Source: Thalassotalea sp. (GTDB lineage Bacteria; Pseudomonadota; Gammaproteobacteria; Enterobacterales; Alteromonadaceae). From it: DNA of 58,920 nt. Positions 47,025 to 56,077 of this stretch are shown here, in pieces; the stretch's first letter is position 1; each line of letters begins with the position of its first letter. The notes under the pieces were generated by a model. That model saw nothing but the letters and a program-made list of their open reading frames with translations. It made no database searches and was not told the origin of the DNA. The stretch is from the NCBI GenBank assembly GCA_022448425.1, contig JAKVCY010000079.1, forward strand, positions 1-58,920, given 5' to 3'. The position numbers and the translations under genes were made by a program.

Positions 47025-47406
47025 TTTAGTCTTAAGTGCATTACTCGCTGCTGTATGGCGAAGAAAACCTAAACAAACGGTTATTATACATTCCGATCAA
47101 GGCAGCCAATTTACAGGTTATGACTTGCAACGATTTGCTGTTGAGCATAATTTATCACTCAGTATGAGTCGCAGAGGTAACTGCCATGATAATGCTGTTG
47201 CTGAAAGCTTCTTTCAGTTGCTAAAACGTGAACGGATCAAGCGAAGAAAATACAAAAATAGAGAAAAAGCTAAGGAAGATATTTTCGATTACATCGAAAT
47301 GTTTTATAACAGTAAACGTAAACATGGTTATCTAAATAATCAGTCTCCGACTGACTATGATAAAACCTTTTTTCTTTTGGAGCAAAAGGTCCACAGTCAG
47401 TCGTAA
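46978..47406 (+). pseudogene. IS3-family transposase OrfB remnant (integrase core, C-terminal half)
   Basis: The reading frame resumes at the TRQVVGW segment of the rve integrase core and continues with HSDQGSQF (second catalytic Asp), ESFFQLLKRE (catalytic Glu) and the usual C-terminus YNSKRKHGYLNNQSP. About half of OrfB, including the first Asp and the HTH_21 segment, is missing. An internal TTG/ATG could allow translation, but the product would be inactive. Confidence 0.82.
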
Positions 47407-47414
47407 GAAGTAAG

Positions 47415-48101
47415 TTGCGCAAACATTGTCACGGTTTGGATTTTCCAAGTTCTAGCCCTGTCAAATTATTTATCATCGCCCAGCAAAGGTCTAGTCATAA
47501 AAAGCCACTCTATGAGTTATATGAAGATGAAAGTAATACTCAAGAAGTTAACATTGGCTTTCCTTCTTCAGATGAGCAGCTTGTTGAAGAAGTAATTCAT
47601 GAAGCTTATAAGAAGCACTATGATGGTCTTAAAAATCAACTACTTGGTATGATTAAATCGCAAAATCCAGCATTTTTTGAAAAACTAGTTGTCGATTTAC
47701 TGCTTAAAATGGGCTACGGATGGAATCAAACAACTTCAGGAAGGATAACTGGAGGGGCAGGTGATGGAGGAATAGATGGAATTATTAGTGAAGATAAGCT
47801 TGGCTTGGATAATATTTATATCCAAGCTAAAAGATATGATTCTACAAAAATACCTCCAAAAGAAGTTAGAGACTTTGCGGGGGCTATGCTTGGGGAAGGT
47901 GCAAGAAAAGGAGTCTTTTTTACAACCTCAGAATTTTCTAAACAGGCTGTAAAATATGCAAATGAAGTTCAAGGTTTATCTATAACATTGGTTGATGGTG
48001 AGTTCTTAGCGGAATTGTTAGTGCAACATGAGATGGGAATTGCGCCATTAAAAAAATATACGGTATATGAAGTTGATAAAAACTTCTTTAACGAGGATTA
48101 G
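47415..48101 (+). CDS. Mrr-type restriction endonuclease, probably 5'-truncated
   Basis: The C-terminal 150 residues form the PD-(D/E)XK Mrr catalytic domain: Glu89 (FFEKLVVDLL), Asp121 in GAGDGGIDGI, and Gln137-x-Lys139 in IYIQAKR. Mrr enzymes cut modified (often methylated) DNA. Full proteins are near 300 residues with an N-terminal winged helix; here only about 80 atypical residues precede the nuclease, and the frame opens with TTG 9 bp after the IS remnant. Loss of the N-terminus to the IS is likely. The active site itself looks intact. Confidence 0.78.
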   Translation: MRKHCHGLDFPSSSPVKLFIIAQQRSSHKKPLYELYEDESNTQEVNIGFPSSDEQLVEEVIHEAYKKHYDGLKNQLLGMIKSQNPAFFEKLVVDLLLKMGYGWNQTTSGRITGGAGDGGIDGIISEDKLGLDNIYIQAKRYDSTKIPPKEVRDFAGAMLGEGARKGVFFTTSEFSKQAVKYANEVQGLSITLVDGEFLAELLVQHEMGIAPLKKYTVYEVDKNFFNED

Positions 48102-48103
48102 TA

Positions 48104-48853
48104 ATGAAGTCTAAAATAGTTAGCTCGGAGAGCATAATTCGTATAAATAAACTTAAAGGAATATCTATATTAACTGTTTTCTTATTTGTCTTTTTGAATA
48201 ACACTTTACCCGAAAACTATAGTAACTGGTGGGATAGTTACATTGTTTCAGGTATCCCAGAAACAATTCAATTCATTGTTCCTTCGATTGTATTATCGAC
48301 ACTTATCTCTATTTACTTTTATAGTGGAGACCCTTTATTTAAAAAGAAGGGAGAAATAAATACTTGGATAAAAACTCTTTTTCCAAGCAATCTTTTAATT
48401 GAAAAATATGCTGTAAATGAACATGAAGCGAACTCACTCTGGTTCAAATATTTTAACCAATGGCAACATAAAGAACATCCTAATCACACTTTTTTAAAAA
48501 AGTCCCACTCGTTTAGCTACAATGCACGACTGGTTTACTTTTTAATATTCACGTTTGATATTTTTTCTATTATTTCATTAATACTATTTGTCTTCTCTCT
48601 TTTTATTAAAGCTCAAATATCTTATTTAATTATTTTATTGATATTTTCATCAATGAGGTTTGTTTTATCTTATTTTAATAAACCAGCGAAATTAGATGAG
48701 AATGGAATTGTAATATCTCCGCCAACAGGTGTTTGGCATTCTGTAGAGAGTAGTTTTCTGGAGTCCAAAAGTCGCTTTGATAGAGAGGTTGTCTCGAAAT
48801 GTGAAACAATTGATATGGCAGAAGAGCTTATTGAAAGTATGAGTGAAAAGTGA
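48104..48853 (+). CDS. Multi-pass membrane protein, unknown
   Basis: A 249-residue, AT-rich gene product with about four membrane helices (roughly 20-35, 55-75, 145-168, 170-188) and a soluble C-terminus. No family recognised. It starts 2 bp after the Mrr-like gene and is followed by the ParB-like gene 36 bp later, so it may be co-transcribed in the defence island. A membrane effector role is possible but unsupported. Confidence 0.65.
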   Translation: MKSKIVSSESIIRINKLKGISILTVFLFVFLNNTLPENYSNWWDSYIVSGIPETIQFIVPSIVLSTLISIYFYSGDPLFKKKGEINTWIKTLFPSNLLIEKYAVNEHEANSLWFKYFNQWQHKEHPNHTFLKKSHSFSYNARLVYFLIFTFDIFSIISLILFVFSLFIKAQISYLIILLIFSSMRFVLSYFNKPAKLDENGIVISPPTGVWHSVESSFLESKSRFDREVVSKCETIDMAEELIESMSEK

Positions 48854-48889
48854 ACCAAATAATTTTTTTAAGTACCGTAGGTGTGCAAA

Positions 48890-49990
48890 ATGAGTAATCA
48901 ACAAAACATTGAGTTTATTGATGTAACAAAGTTAAATTTAGATAAATCTAACCCCCGCTTACCAGCAAAGTTTCGAAAAAGCGTGCCATCAAGATCGGAC
49001 ATAGTAAATTGGATGCTAAATGATGCATCGATCATTGAACTGATGCTAGCAATAGGCCAATCAGGCTTTTTTATTGGCGAAGCTTTATTGGTTGTTGAAG
49101 AAAAAAAAGACGAGTTTATAGTAATTGAGGGAAATAGACGTTTAACTTCAACAATACTGTTGAATGAACCTGAACTTGCCGAGCTTCACAAAAAGAAAAT
49201 CGAACAGGTATTAACGGAAACTAGTGAGCGACCAAATAAAATCCCATGCATAATTTTTTCATCTCGGGATGAAATAACAAAGTATTTAGGCTACAGGCAT
49301 GTAACAGGAGTGAAGTCATGGGGAATATTACCCAAAGCTAGATATTTAAGTGAGCTAAGGGAAGATTTAGCCCATTTACCGTTTATTAAGCAATGTAGAG
49401 AACTAGCAAAATCTATCGGCAGTAGAAGTGATCATGTTAGAAAATTGTTAGTAGCTTACCAAGTATACGAAGCTATTGAAGATGAAGGTTTTTTTCAGAT
49501 AAAAGACCTTGATGAAACCTCCTTATACTTTAACTATTACGCTGATTCTTTGAGCCGTGACAATATCAGAAATTTTATCAATATTGATATGAAATCAGAA
49601 GACCCTGCCTCAGAGTTAGATATCGATAACTTAAAAGAGCTAACTCAGTGGTTTTTCGAAAAAAATGAACAAAACAAAAGCCGAGTGATCGGAGATAGTA
49701 AGCATTTGTCAATGTTGGATAAGGTGCTTTCGAATAAGGAGGCTACAGAATACTTTCAAACAGGTACTGGCTCAATACTAGATGCATACCAATTAGTCTC
49801 TGTAACTGCGGATTCATTTAATCAAGAAGTTGAAATGTCATTGTCAGGTCTCAAAAGAGCACAAAACATAATTCACAAAGTTGAACAGCACCACGATACT
49901 GTAAAAACAAAATTGAAAGAGATCTTTACTCTAGCGAAAAATATGAATGCTATCGTGGTTTCATTAGAGGAAGACAGTTGGGATGATTGA
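48890..49990 (+). CDS. ParB/Srx-fold N-terminal domain protein (DNA-binding or nuclease-like)
   Basis: The 366-residue protein has a ParB-type N-domain (about 5-110): SNPRLP (20-25) and VIEGNRRLTS (78-87), which parallels the ParB box GERR motif. A helical middle part (about 140-185, SIGSRSDHVRKLLVAYQVYEAI) resembles a helix-turn-helix. The ATG at 48890 is preferred over a GTG 9 bp earlier, since TAGGTG precedes it. It overlaps the next gene by 8 bp, a tight pair. It is not chromosome-partitioning ParB, as no parA or parS is nearby. Probably a defence-linked DNA recognition protein. Confidence 0.75.
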   Translation: MSNQQNIEFIDVTKLNLDKSNPRLPAKFRKSVPSRSDIVNWMLNDASIIELMLAIGQSGFFIGEALLVVEEKKDEFIVIEGNRRLTSTILLNEPELAELHKKKIEQVLTETSERPNKIPCIIFSSRDEITKYLGYRHVTGVKSWGILPKARYLSELREDLAHLPFIKQCRELAKSIGSRSDHVRKLLVAYQVYEAIEDEGFFQIKDLDETSLYFNYYADSLSRDNIRNFINIDMKSEDPASELDIDNLKELTQWFFEKNEQNKSRVIGDSKHLSMLDKVLSNKEATEYFQTGTGSILDAYQLVSVTADSFNQEVEMSLSGLKRAQNIIHKVEQHHDTVKTKLKEIFTLAKNMNAIVVSLEEDSWDD

Positions 49991-50936
49991 GTTTAAGTCG
50001 TTGGAGAAAACTCCAACACATGCTCAAGATAAATCACATTATTTCTGTGACTATATTGAGCTGATTGTTCTTTGCGATGGAGAAGACGGAGTTTCAGTAT
50101 CAGATATCTATGATCGGTTTCTTGAAGATGAAAGAATTCAAGAAATAGGTTCTGATGATGGAGCGGAGTCTAATGAAAAGTGGATTTCAAAAATAGAAGA
50201 TTGGTTTTCTGAAATTGAAGCTCGTATATTTGCTTATGGTGATCATTATCCTTTTGAGTTGATAGAACGAAGGCTTAAACTAAAGAGTGCCCAAACGGAT
50301 GAAAATCTTGTTTATTTAGGTTTATTATTATGTTCTTCTTTGTCTTATCTAGATAAGACAGATATTTTTACTAGTGCTTTTGAGTACCTTTCTTTTTGCG
50401 CAACTAAAAATTATTTACCAGAAATAGCCGAAGTCCATATCTTTGGAGTTTCGAGTAAAAACAACGTTCGATACACAGGTAGTCTTGAAGAAAAAATAAG
50501 AAAATTTGCTGTAGATATTAATGAGTCAGTTAGTACTAAGCCGAATGTTTTTAGAGATCGAGATAACGGTGATGGAGGGCTAGATATAGTTGCTTGGGTT
50601 CCTTTTGAATCTGACATTAATTTAGATAAAAAGCAGTTGTTTGTGGGACAAAGCGCTTCAGGACTTAATTGGAAAGACAAACAAGCTAGTGTTGATAGAC
50701 TGAAAAACTATTTAAATCTAGCCACAGCTCCTCTAAATGTGCTGTACGTTCCCTTTGACTTTAGGGATAGTGAAAGGCAGTTTTCTGAGAATTATCTTAT
50801 TACTTCAGATCTTATTTTCGACCGCCATCGTCTGATAAAACTTCTAACTCCCGACGTAGTATTTGACGGAGAATTGGGCATTAAGTTTAAATCACATATT
50901 GAGTCTGCTATTGAATTTGAAGAAGATCTTGTTTGA
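49983..50936 (+). CDS. Putative PD-(D/E)XK-like nuclease partner of the ParB-like protein
   Basis: A 317-residue protein translationally coupled (8-bp overlap) to the ParB-like gene. Its middle part has GDGGLDIVAW (Asp201) followed by KKQLFVGQSASGLNW (Gln223), the D-(x)n-Q pattern of restriction-type nucleases. The usual lysine two residues after Gln is alanine (QSA), as in an atypical or inactive variant. The N-terminal 150 residues are helical and unassigned. Function is inferred from this motif and context only. Confidence 0.62.
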   Translation: MIEFKSLEKTPTHAQDKSHYFCDYIELIVLCDGEDGVSVSDIYDRFLEDERIQEIGSDDGAESNEKWISKIEDWFSEIEARIFAYGDHYPFELIERRLKLKSAQTDENLVYLGLLLCSSLSYLDKTDIFTSAFEYLSFCATKNYLPEIAEVHIFGVSSKNNVRYTGSLEEKIRKFAVDINESVSTKPNVFRDRDNGDGGLDIVAWVPFESDINLDKKQLFVGQSASGLNWKDKQASVDRLKNYLNLATAPLNVLYVPFDFRDSERQFSENYLITSDLIFDRHRLIKLLTPDVVFDGELGIKFKSHIESAIEFEEDLV

Positions 50937-50958
50937 TATAATACAGTTCAATTTAGCT

Positions 50959-50996
50959 ATAGTGCTAACTCACAACAACTAATGAGTTAGCACTAT
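50959..50996. terminator. Bidirectional terminator between the ParB/nuclease pair and dndE
   Basis: A 14-bp perfect stem (ATAGTGCTAACTCA at 50959-50972, complement at 50983-50996) with a 10-base loop lies in the 62-bp gap between two convergent operons. A/T-rich flanks fit termination in both directions. Confidence 0.8.
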
Positions 50997-50998
50997 AT

Positions 50999-51349
50999 TT
51001 ATAATGAAGATGAAAATTGTATTAAATTCCTATGGTTTCGTAGAGAGCCAATCCCATGCTCTACATGTGATGCCCACGCAATTTGCAGCTCTTTGCCCTC
51101 TAATTCAGGATACTTTTTCTTAAGGAGTAATTCAGTAATCAATTGTGTTTTGCCAAGCCAAGTGAGTTTATCCAATGTAAGACTACCATCAAGCTTATAT
51201 TCAATGTTTGGCTGATAAATATAGTCAGACTCTATTGAACGAAAAAATGCGATACGAGCTGATACATTAGGAGTAATACCCGTATTCGCTTTGAGTTTTT
51301 TAAGCTGTTCTTCAACAGTACGGTTTAATTGCATTCTGTTGGGTAACAT
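50999..51349 (-). CDS. dndE: DNA phosphorothioation protein DndE
   Basis: A 116-residue protein with the DndE pattern: basic ribbon-helix-like LNRTVEEQLKKLKANTGITPNVSARIAFFRSI at the N-terminus and the conserved end HVEHGIGSLRN. DndE binds nicked DNA in the phosphorothioation complex. The start at 51349 shares a base with the dndD stop and has AAAGGAGG upstream, so it is preferred over a 14-codon extension. It is the last gene of the operon. Confidence 0.92.
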   Translation of the reverse strand: MLPNRMQLNRTVEEQLKKLKANTGITPNVSARIAFFRSIESDYIYQPNIEYKLDGSLTLDKLTWLGKTQLITELLLKKKYPELEGKELQIAWASHVEHGIGSLRNHRNLIQFSSSL

Positions 51350-53349
51350 TATACTGCCTCCTTTTGAGCAACAATTGGGGGCGTTTTCCAAAAGTAACCT
51401 TCATTCAAAGTTGAACATTTAGTTTGCTCATCAAACTCAATTTCGAAAGCATGTGAAATTTCGTGAGTCATTGCGCTAAAGAAGTCTTCATCAACCTCCG
51501 TATCGGTTGATAACAAAATGACTTGTTCACCCGCTTCAGGGAAGTAATGCTTAACCAGTTTGTCTCGATGTTTTGAATCTAACCTGCCTAGCGGAGTATC
51601 AACCACCACAGGTAAAACTTTACCTGAGAGTTTTCCAAGCGCTTCTAATATGGCAAAGGCAAAAACTTGTTTTTCACCGGCAGACATAGATTTCCGGTTA
51701 ATCGCAATATCATCAGCATCAACAAGTGTTACATCAAATGTATTAGGGGTTATCTTCGCTGAAAGTTTAAGATCTTCTTTACGAGCTAGCTTACGATAAG
51801 ATTGGGCGAATAATTCTTCTAATTGGCTGACACGCATTTCAGTAAGCTGTGTAGAAAACTCCTGTAATACTTTACTGGTTGAATCTACTCGACTAACTGC
51901 TTTTGAAATAGACGCTTCTGTTTTCTGACTGGTATAAAGCTTTTCCAATTTTTTTGCTAACTCTAATGCTTTAGTAATTAACGATTTCGCTTTAACCAAG
52001 TGAAGACCGTATTGAGTTTTAAGCTTGTGCTTTTCAGTGTCTAACTTACGTAAATTTTCATAAAGACTTGTAAGTTCTTCTTCGTCTGGTGCTCGTTGAA
52101 TGTTTATCGAGACTGATTCTAAGGCTTGTTCTGTTTCTATCAACTCTTGAGTTAGCTCTTTACAGTGCGCTTTAGCGGTTGATGAATCTTCCATTTGAGC
52201 TTGAATCAAGTTGAAGTCTGTATTTGATATATCAAGCTCAACTTTATCAATTGATGGTTCAGTTACTGAGCTAAAGTATTCGGAAATTGTCGCTAATAAC
52301 TTATCTGAATCACTTTTAAATTGAGATTTTATTACTGTTTCTAATCCCGTTAAGTTTTCATTTAATTTATTTAAAAAAGCTTGAGATTCTTTTATTTCTT
52401 GCTCTTTGGATAGTGCTTCTATTAATTCAGCTATTGCATTAGGCGCTAATGCTAATGGAAATGCCCCATCTAATTCGCCAAGTAATTTAGTTTCTAAAAT
52501 CGCTTTATGCTTAATTAAGTCACTTGCCTTATCTTTTTCATCATTTTTAGTTTTAGCCCAGGCACCACCACGATCTTGTATTTTTTGCTCGGCTTCACGA
52601 ACATGTAACTCAAGATCAGCTAATTTCCTTTTAACCTGATCTTCGCTTTCACGTTCTTTATTGGCTTGTAATAGTAGTTCTTTTTTTTCTAGCTCAAGTT
52701 CACCGATTACTTTAACGGTTTTAGCATCTGCCGCTTTTTGACTGATCTGTTTTATATAAATATCTAAGTCATCAGAAAGGCGATTAATTACATCAATCCC
52801 TAATAGCTTCTGAACTGCTTCTTTGAGGTATGAGCCTGTATCATCTTCAGCAAGCTCAGCAATTTTTTCACCATCAAAAAAGAACAAATCGCCAATGCCG
52901 GGAGGCACTAATTCATGAAGGAAACTTTGAACTTGTTCCGTAGTAAGCGATTCTTCGCAGACATCATTTTTGAACAGAATAAGGGATTCATCTGCATCTA
53001 ATGACCAGTTACGTACAACACGATACGTACTATGTTCGCCTTGATGGGTATGAGTAAACTCTAAACTTACTTTAGCAACAGGGTCTGTAGTGTCTTTTAC
53101 TGCTTTCTTGTTAATTTGTTCCGCTAAATATTCATTAAAGTCTTTTTTCGATACAGCGTTACCAATCGCTTTTCTACCCAACAACGCTAAACGGATAGCA
53201 GTTAATATTGACGTTTTACCCGCACCGTTCAAACCACCGAATAAGACAACAGGCTTAGATAGCAATCCGTCTCTTCTAGGTGCTAGATCAATATTATGCG
53301 GACCGTCAAAAACACGGAAATTTTCTAAGGAAAGTGTTTTAAAAATCAT
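51349..53349 (-). CDS. dndD: DNA phosphorothioation ATPase DndD
   Basis: DndD is an SMC/Rad50-like ATPase thought to open or nick DNA for sulfur insertion. The 666-residue protein has Walker A GGLNGAGKTS (38-47), long coiled coils (about 200-500), the signature MSAGEKQVFAFAILEAL and Walker B VLPVVVDTPLGRLDSKHR. It follows dndC with the last base shared and is directly upstream of dndE. Confidence 0.95.
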   Translation of the reverse strand: MIFKTLSLENFRVFDGPHNIDLAPRRDGLLSKPVVLFGGLNGAGKTSILTAIRLALLGRKAIGNAVSKKDFNEYLAEQINKKAVKDTTDPVAKVSLEFTHTHQGEHSTYRVVRNWSLDADESLILFKNDVCEESLTTEQVQSFLHELVPPGIGDLFFFDGEKIAELAEDDTGSYLKEAVQKLLGIDVINRLSDDLDIYIKQISQKAADAKTVKVIGELELEKKELLLQANKERESEDQVKRKLADLELHVREAEQKIQDRGGAWAKTKNDEKDKASDLIKHKAILETKLLGELDGAFPLALAPNAIAELIEALSKEQEIKESQAFLNKLNENLTGLETVIKSQFKSDSDKLLATISEYFSSVTEPSIDKVELDISNTDFNLIQAQMEDSSTAKAHCKELTQELIETEQALESVSINIQRAPDEEELTSLYENLRKLDTEKHKLKTQYGLHLVKAKSLITKALELAKKLEKLYTSQKTEASISKAVSRVDSTSKVLQEFSTQLTEMRVSQLEELFAQSYRKLARKEDLKLSAKITPNTFDVTLVDADDIAINRKSMSAGEKQVFAFAILEALGKLSGKVLPVVVDTPLGRLDSKHRDKLVKHYFPEAGEQVILLSTDTEVDEDFFSAMTHEISHAFEIEFDEQTKCSTLNEGYFWKTPPIVAQKEAV

Positions 53350-54974
53350 TACAAACCTTCCTTTTCAATTAACTTATTTAATTGCTCTAATTCTTCAGTG
53401 ATAGAAACAACTTCTTTTGATTGACGCATTTGATTTTGTCGGCTTTCTAGATTTTTCTCGATAATTTCTTCTGCTGACTCCCAGTCTTGCTGAACAATTT
53501 TACCAATCTTTGTAAAAATTCCTGTTCTACGAGATAAGCCACTCATTGATGTTTCTAAATCAATAAGCTTTTTGATCATTTGTGGAGCAACATCATATTT
53601 AGGTGCTAGTTCGTTTATTAACTTAGCTTCTTCATGACTAAATTGATTAGTGTCATCAACTGTCCAATCCAAATCATATCCAAAAACTTCATGGAATATC
53701 TTTGGTAATGAATCTTCCCAATCAGGTTCGTTAGGATCATTCAGCCATTCATGTCGCACAGCGTGAAGCTCTGGAACTGTAATTAGTTCAAGATCTTTAC
53801 TTATTTTGTTTAGTTCTTTTTGGGTTTCTAGTAGTTCTCTTAAGAATTCTTTCCTGAAAGATAATAGATATGGGCCATATGTATAACCTTCGGTCATTTC
53901 CTTTTTGCCATCAACGGTCAAAGTTTTAAATGCCATTCTACCGTCTCTACGAATATGACTGCGGTATTTCCCTTTATCCTCAATAATAGTGGTGTCGGCC
54001 AGTCTGTTACGTAAGTCAAGTAATGGCTTCATCCATTCTTCACCATTTTGAATCAAGCTTTCCATCGCTCTATCTTTAGTTACAACAGTACAAGTCCAGC
54101 AACCAAAACGTGAGTTACCACATGAAGGGGTAGTTTCATCAATAACCATTGGGCATTCGCCTTGGCCTGAAGAGTCTTTGTATAAGTTCCAGAGAATAAG
54201 GTTTTTACCGCCCCATGGGTTTTCCCACTCTAGGTCGTATCTATCAGACCACTTGTTTCTGGTCCCGTTAGGTGTTTCTTCGCTTACAAGGTGGCATAAA
54301 CGCAAAATTTTCCATACGTCATCTACATGCCATGTATCAATTGGCGTATAAATAAATGCATTTGATAATGTTGTATGTTTTGCTAATGCTGAACCATCAA
54401 TTTTATGTTTAGCAATGACTTGCGCACGAGATGCACTTTCCTGAGAACGAGAACCTAAAACAACAATAACTTCATCATATTGACTTACTTTGTCAGTAAT
54501 AAATGTGCTTACGGGATCTATCTTCATCCGTTCAGTACACCACCTAAAGCTTCTTGTAGGTGCAGGGTAGCCTTTGCCTAATAAGTTTGCCCAAAATGTT
54601 TCATTCGTTTTAGGAACTACTTTATGTGAAGTTATCGGTAGGTTATCTCTTTTAGCACCTCGCTCAATCGCTTCAAGTGAGTTATTGACGTGATTAACAA
54701 CGATAGGTGTTTCTACTAAAGTATCTGAAGCGACAACGAATACTGGTTTATGACGCTCTTCTGGTTTTAAACCAAGCAATGCCATATAAATTAGTGCCAT
54801 TACTGCGGATGAGTCTTTACCACCACTATATCCAATAACCCAAGGGCGATTATCAGCTAGGTAAACACGCTGTGTATCGGCAATATATTCGCTCAGGTAT
54901 CGCCCTGAAAACCGCTCATTCTCGATGAAGTCGATATATTCTTCATCGAGATCATGCTTATTTAATAAATTCAT
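53349..54974 (-). CDS. dndC: DNA phosphorothioation sulfurtransferase DndC
   Basis: DndC is a PAPS-reductase-like ATP pyrophosphatase that activates DNA and receives sulfur through its iron-sulfur cluster. The 541-residue protein has the PP-loop SGGKDS (50-55) and cysteines Cys146, Cys274, Cys285, Cys292 and Cys295 (CGNSRFGCWTC), which match the cluster region. The sulfur donor DndA is not in the window; a housekeeping IscS may replace it, as known for E. coli B7A-type systems. It overlaps dndB by 4 bp. Confidence 0.96.
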   Translation of the reverse strand: MNLLNKHDLDEEYIDFIENERFSGRYLSEYIADTQRVYLADNRPWVIGYSGGKDSSAVMALIYMALLGLKPEERHKPVFVVASDTLVETPIVVNHVNNSLEAIERGAKRDNLPITSHKVVPKTNETFWANLLGKGYPAPTRSFRWCTERMKIDPVSTFITDKVSQYDEVIVVLGSRSQESASRAQVIAKHKIDGSALAKHTTLSNAFIYTPIDTWHVDDVWKILRLCHLVSEETPNGTRNKWSDRYDLEWENPWGGKNLILWNLYKDSSGQGECPMVIDETTPSCGNSRFGCWTCTVVTKDRAMESLIQNGEEWMKPLLDLRNRLADTTIIEDKGKYRSHIRRDGRMAFKTLTVDGKKEMTEGYTYGPYLLSFRKEFLRELLETQKELNKISKDLELITVPELHAVRHEWLNDPNEPDWEDSLPKIFHEVFGYDLDWTVDDTNQFSHEEAKLINELAPKYDVAPQMIKKLIDLETSMSGLSRRTGIFTKIGKIVQQDWESAEEIIEKNLESRQNQMRQSKEVVSITEELEQLNKLIEKEGL

Positions 54975-56062
54975 GCGTTAAGTAATTCTTTTTCTTTTGT
55001 TAGATCTTCATTTGAAATAGGAAGGTCAATTTGTCGTTTTATTTCGGTTGCTGTTAAGAATATATTTGAGACGGCTTTTGATAGTCGACCATGTTGCATG
55101 GCTCGGTTTGACCAATCAGAATTAGATTTAAGCCAATTAATTTGTTTTAAAGCTTCGAATTTTTTAGTTTGCTCAGCTTTACTAAGTATGCAGATTTCTT
55201 TACCAACAATAGCTAACGCTTGAAGTCCAATACCATGTGCTGTAATAAATTCTTGTCTGAACTCTGCGGCAGATAATGTTTTAGCCTGCACTTGTTGCCA
55301 TTCAACCATGTGCTTATTTAATGTATTCCAAAAACTTTCTGCTAGTTTCTGCTCTTCGTCGTTAAAGCCATCTTTAGCACCTTTTCCAAAAAGTGCTCTT
55401 GTTGCTTGTTTGATGCCACTTAATGTAAATATCTTACTGCTTCTTACAGAGATTGTTGAACGCTCAAATTCTGTAAAACCAACAAATGGTTTTGCATTCA
55501 TTGATAAATAGCGAGCAAGCTCAGATGCCTGATCTCTGTGATCATAAAGAGTTCCTAATGAAGAACTGGGTCTGACAGCGTATTTATTTAAATCAGCAAA
55601 CATTTGCTGACTACGCTCGATACCTTCAGAAACAAAAAACAAAACGGCAATATTGTCTTGCCCTAATTCGGGATTTTCTTTGATTGCTTCTTCAATTGCA
55701 GCTCTACGGTGCTGACCATCGTTGATTAACATTTGAGAATCCATAGGTACACTTAAAGTTCCCATATTGTTAATACCATCGGCTTCTATAAATTTAAAAT
55801 CTGATTCAGATTCAACAGACGCTGTTAACGCTGAAAACACGTACTCCTTAGGAGAGTCCACAAGGTAGCGGGTCATTTCAGGGATGCGACTTTTATTTAG
55901 TGTACGTTGTGCTCTTAACTCAGCAGGTACTTCTTCTTCGTTATAACTAAATATCTTAGGGATTATACGTAATGGGCATGTTGCTATGTAAAATGGTTTT
56001 CCGGCTTGTACTGCTCTAATAGCAGGAAAGGAGTAGCAATAGCTGTTGTCGAAAGAGTCCAT
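54971..56062 (-). CDS. dndB: DNA phosphorothioation regulator DndB (DGQHR domain)
   Basis: The 363-residue protein carries the defining motif NDGQHRRAAI (Asp115 to Arg120) of the DGQHR family. DndB is not essential for modification; it limits its level and in some species represses the dnd promoter. It starts the dndBCDE operon. Three GTACG-containing repeats lie 23-90 bp upstream (56079-56151). No good ribosome-binding site is seen before the ATG. Confidence 0.94.
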   Translation of the reverse strand: MDSFDNSYCYSFPAIRAVQAGKPFYIATCPLRIIPKIFSYNEEEVPAELRAQRTLNKSRIPEMTRYLVDSPKEYVFSALTASVESESDFKFIEADGINNMGTLSVPMDSQMLINDGQHRRAAIEEAIKENPELGQDNIAVLFFVSEGIERSQQMFADLNKYAVRPSSSLGTLYDHRDQASELARYLSMNAKPFVGFTEFERSTISVRSSKIFTLSGIKQATRALFGKGAKDGFNDEEQKLAESFWNTLNKHMVEWQQVQAKTLSAAEFRQEFITAHGIGLQALAIVGKEICILSKAEQTKKFEALKQINWLKSNSDWSNRAMQHGRLSKAVSNIFLTATEIKRQIDLPISNEDLTKEKELLNA

Positions 56063-56077
56063 AGTTTATAAGATTTA

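Larger units (their letters stand above)
46784..47406 (+). mobile_element. IS3-family insertion sequence, internally deleted
   Basis: The left end starts TGAATCGACCAGATTTTCCT, with the TG opening usual for IS3-family repeats. The first part of orfA is followed directly by the second half of orfB. A junction near 46976 has removed the end of orfA and the start of orfB, including the first catalytic Asp. No matching right terminal repeat was found before the Mrr-like gene, so the right end is probably lost as well. The element cannot move by itself. Confidence 0.75.

Noticed and set aside
48890..49990. Chromosome-partitioning ParB
   Set aside because: No parA partner, no parS-like sites seen, and the C-terminal half does not match ParB; a defence-type ParB-fold protein is more likely.
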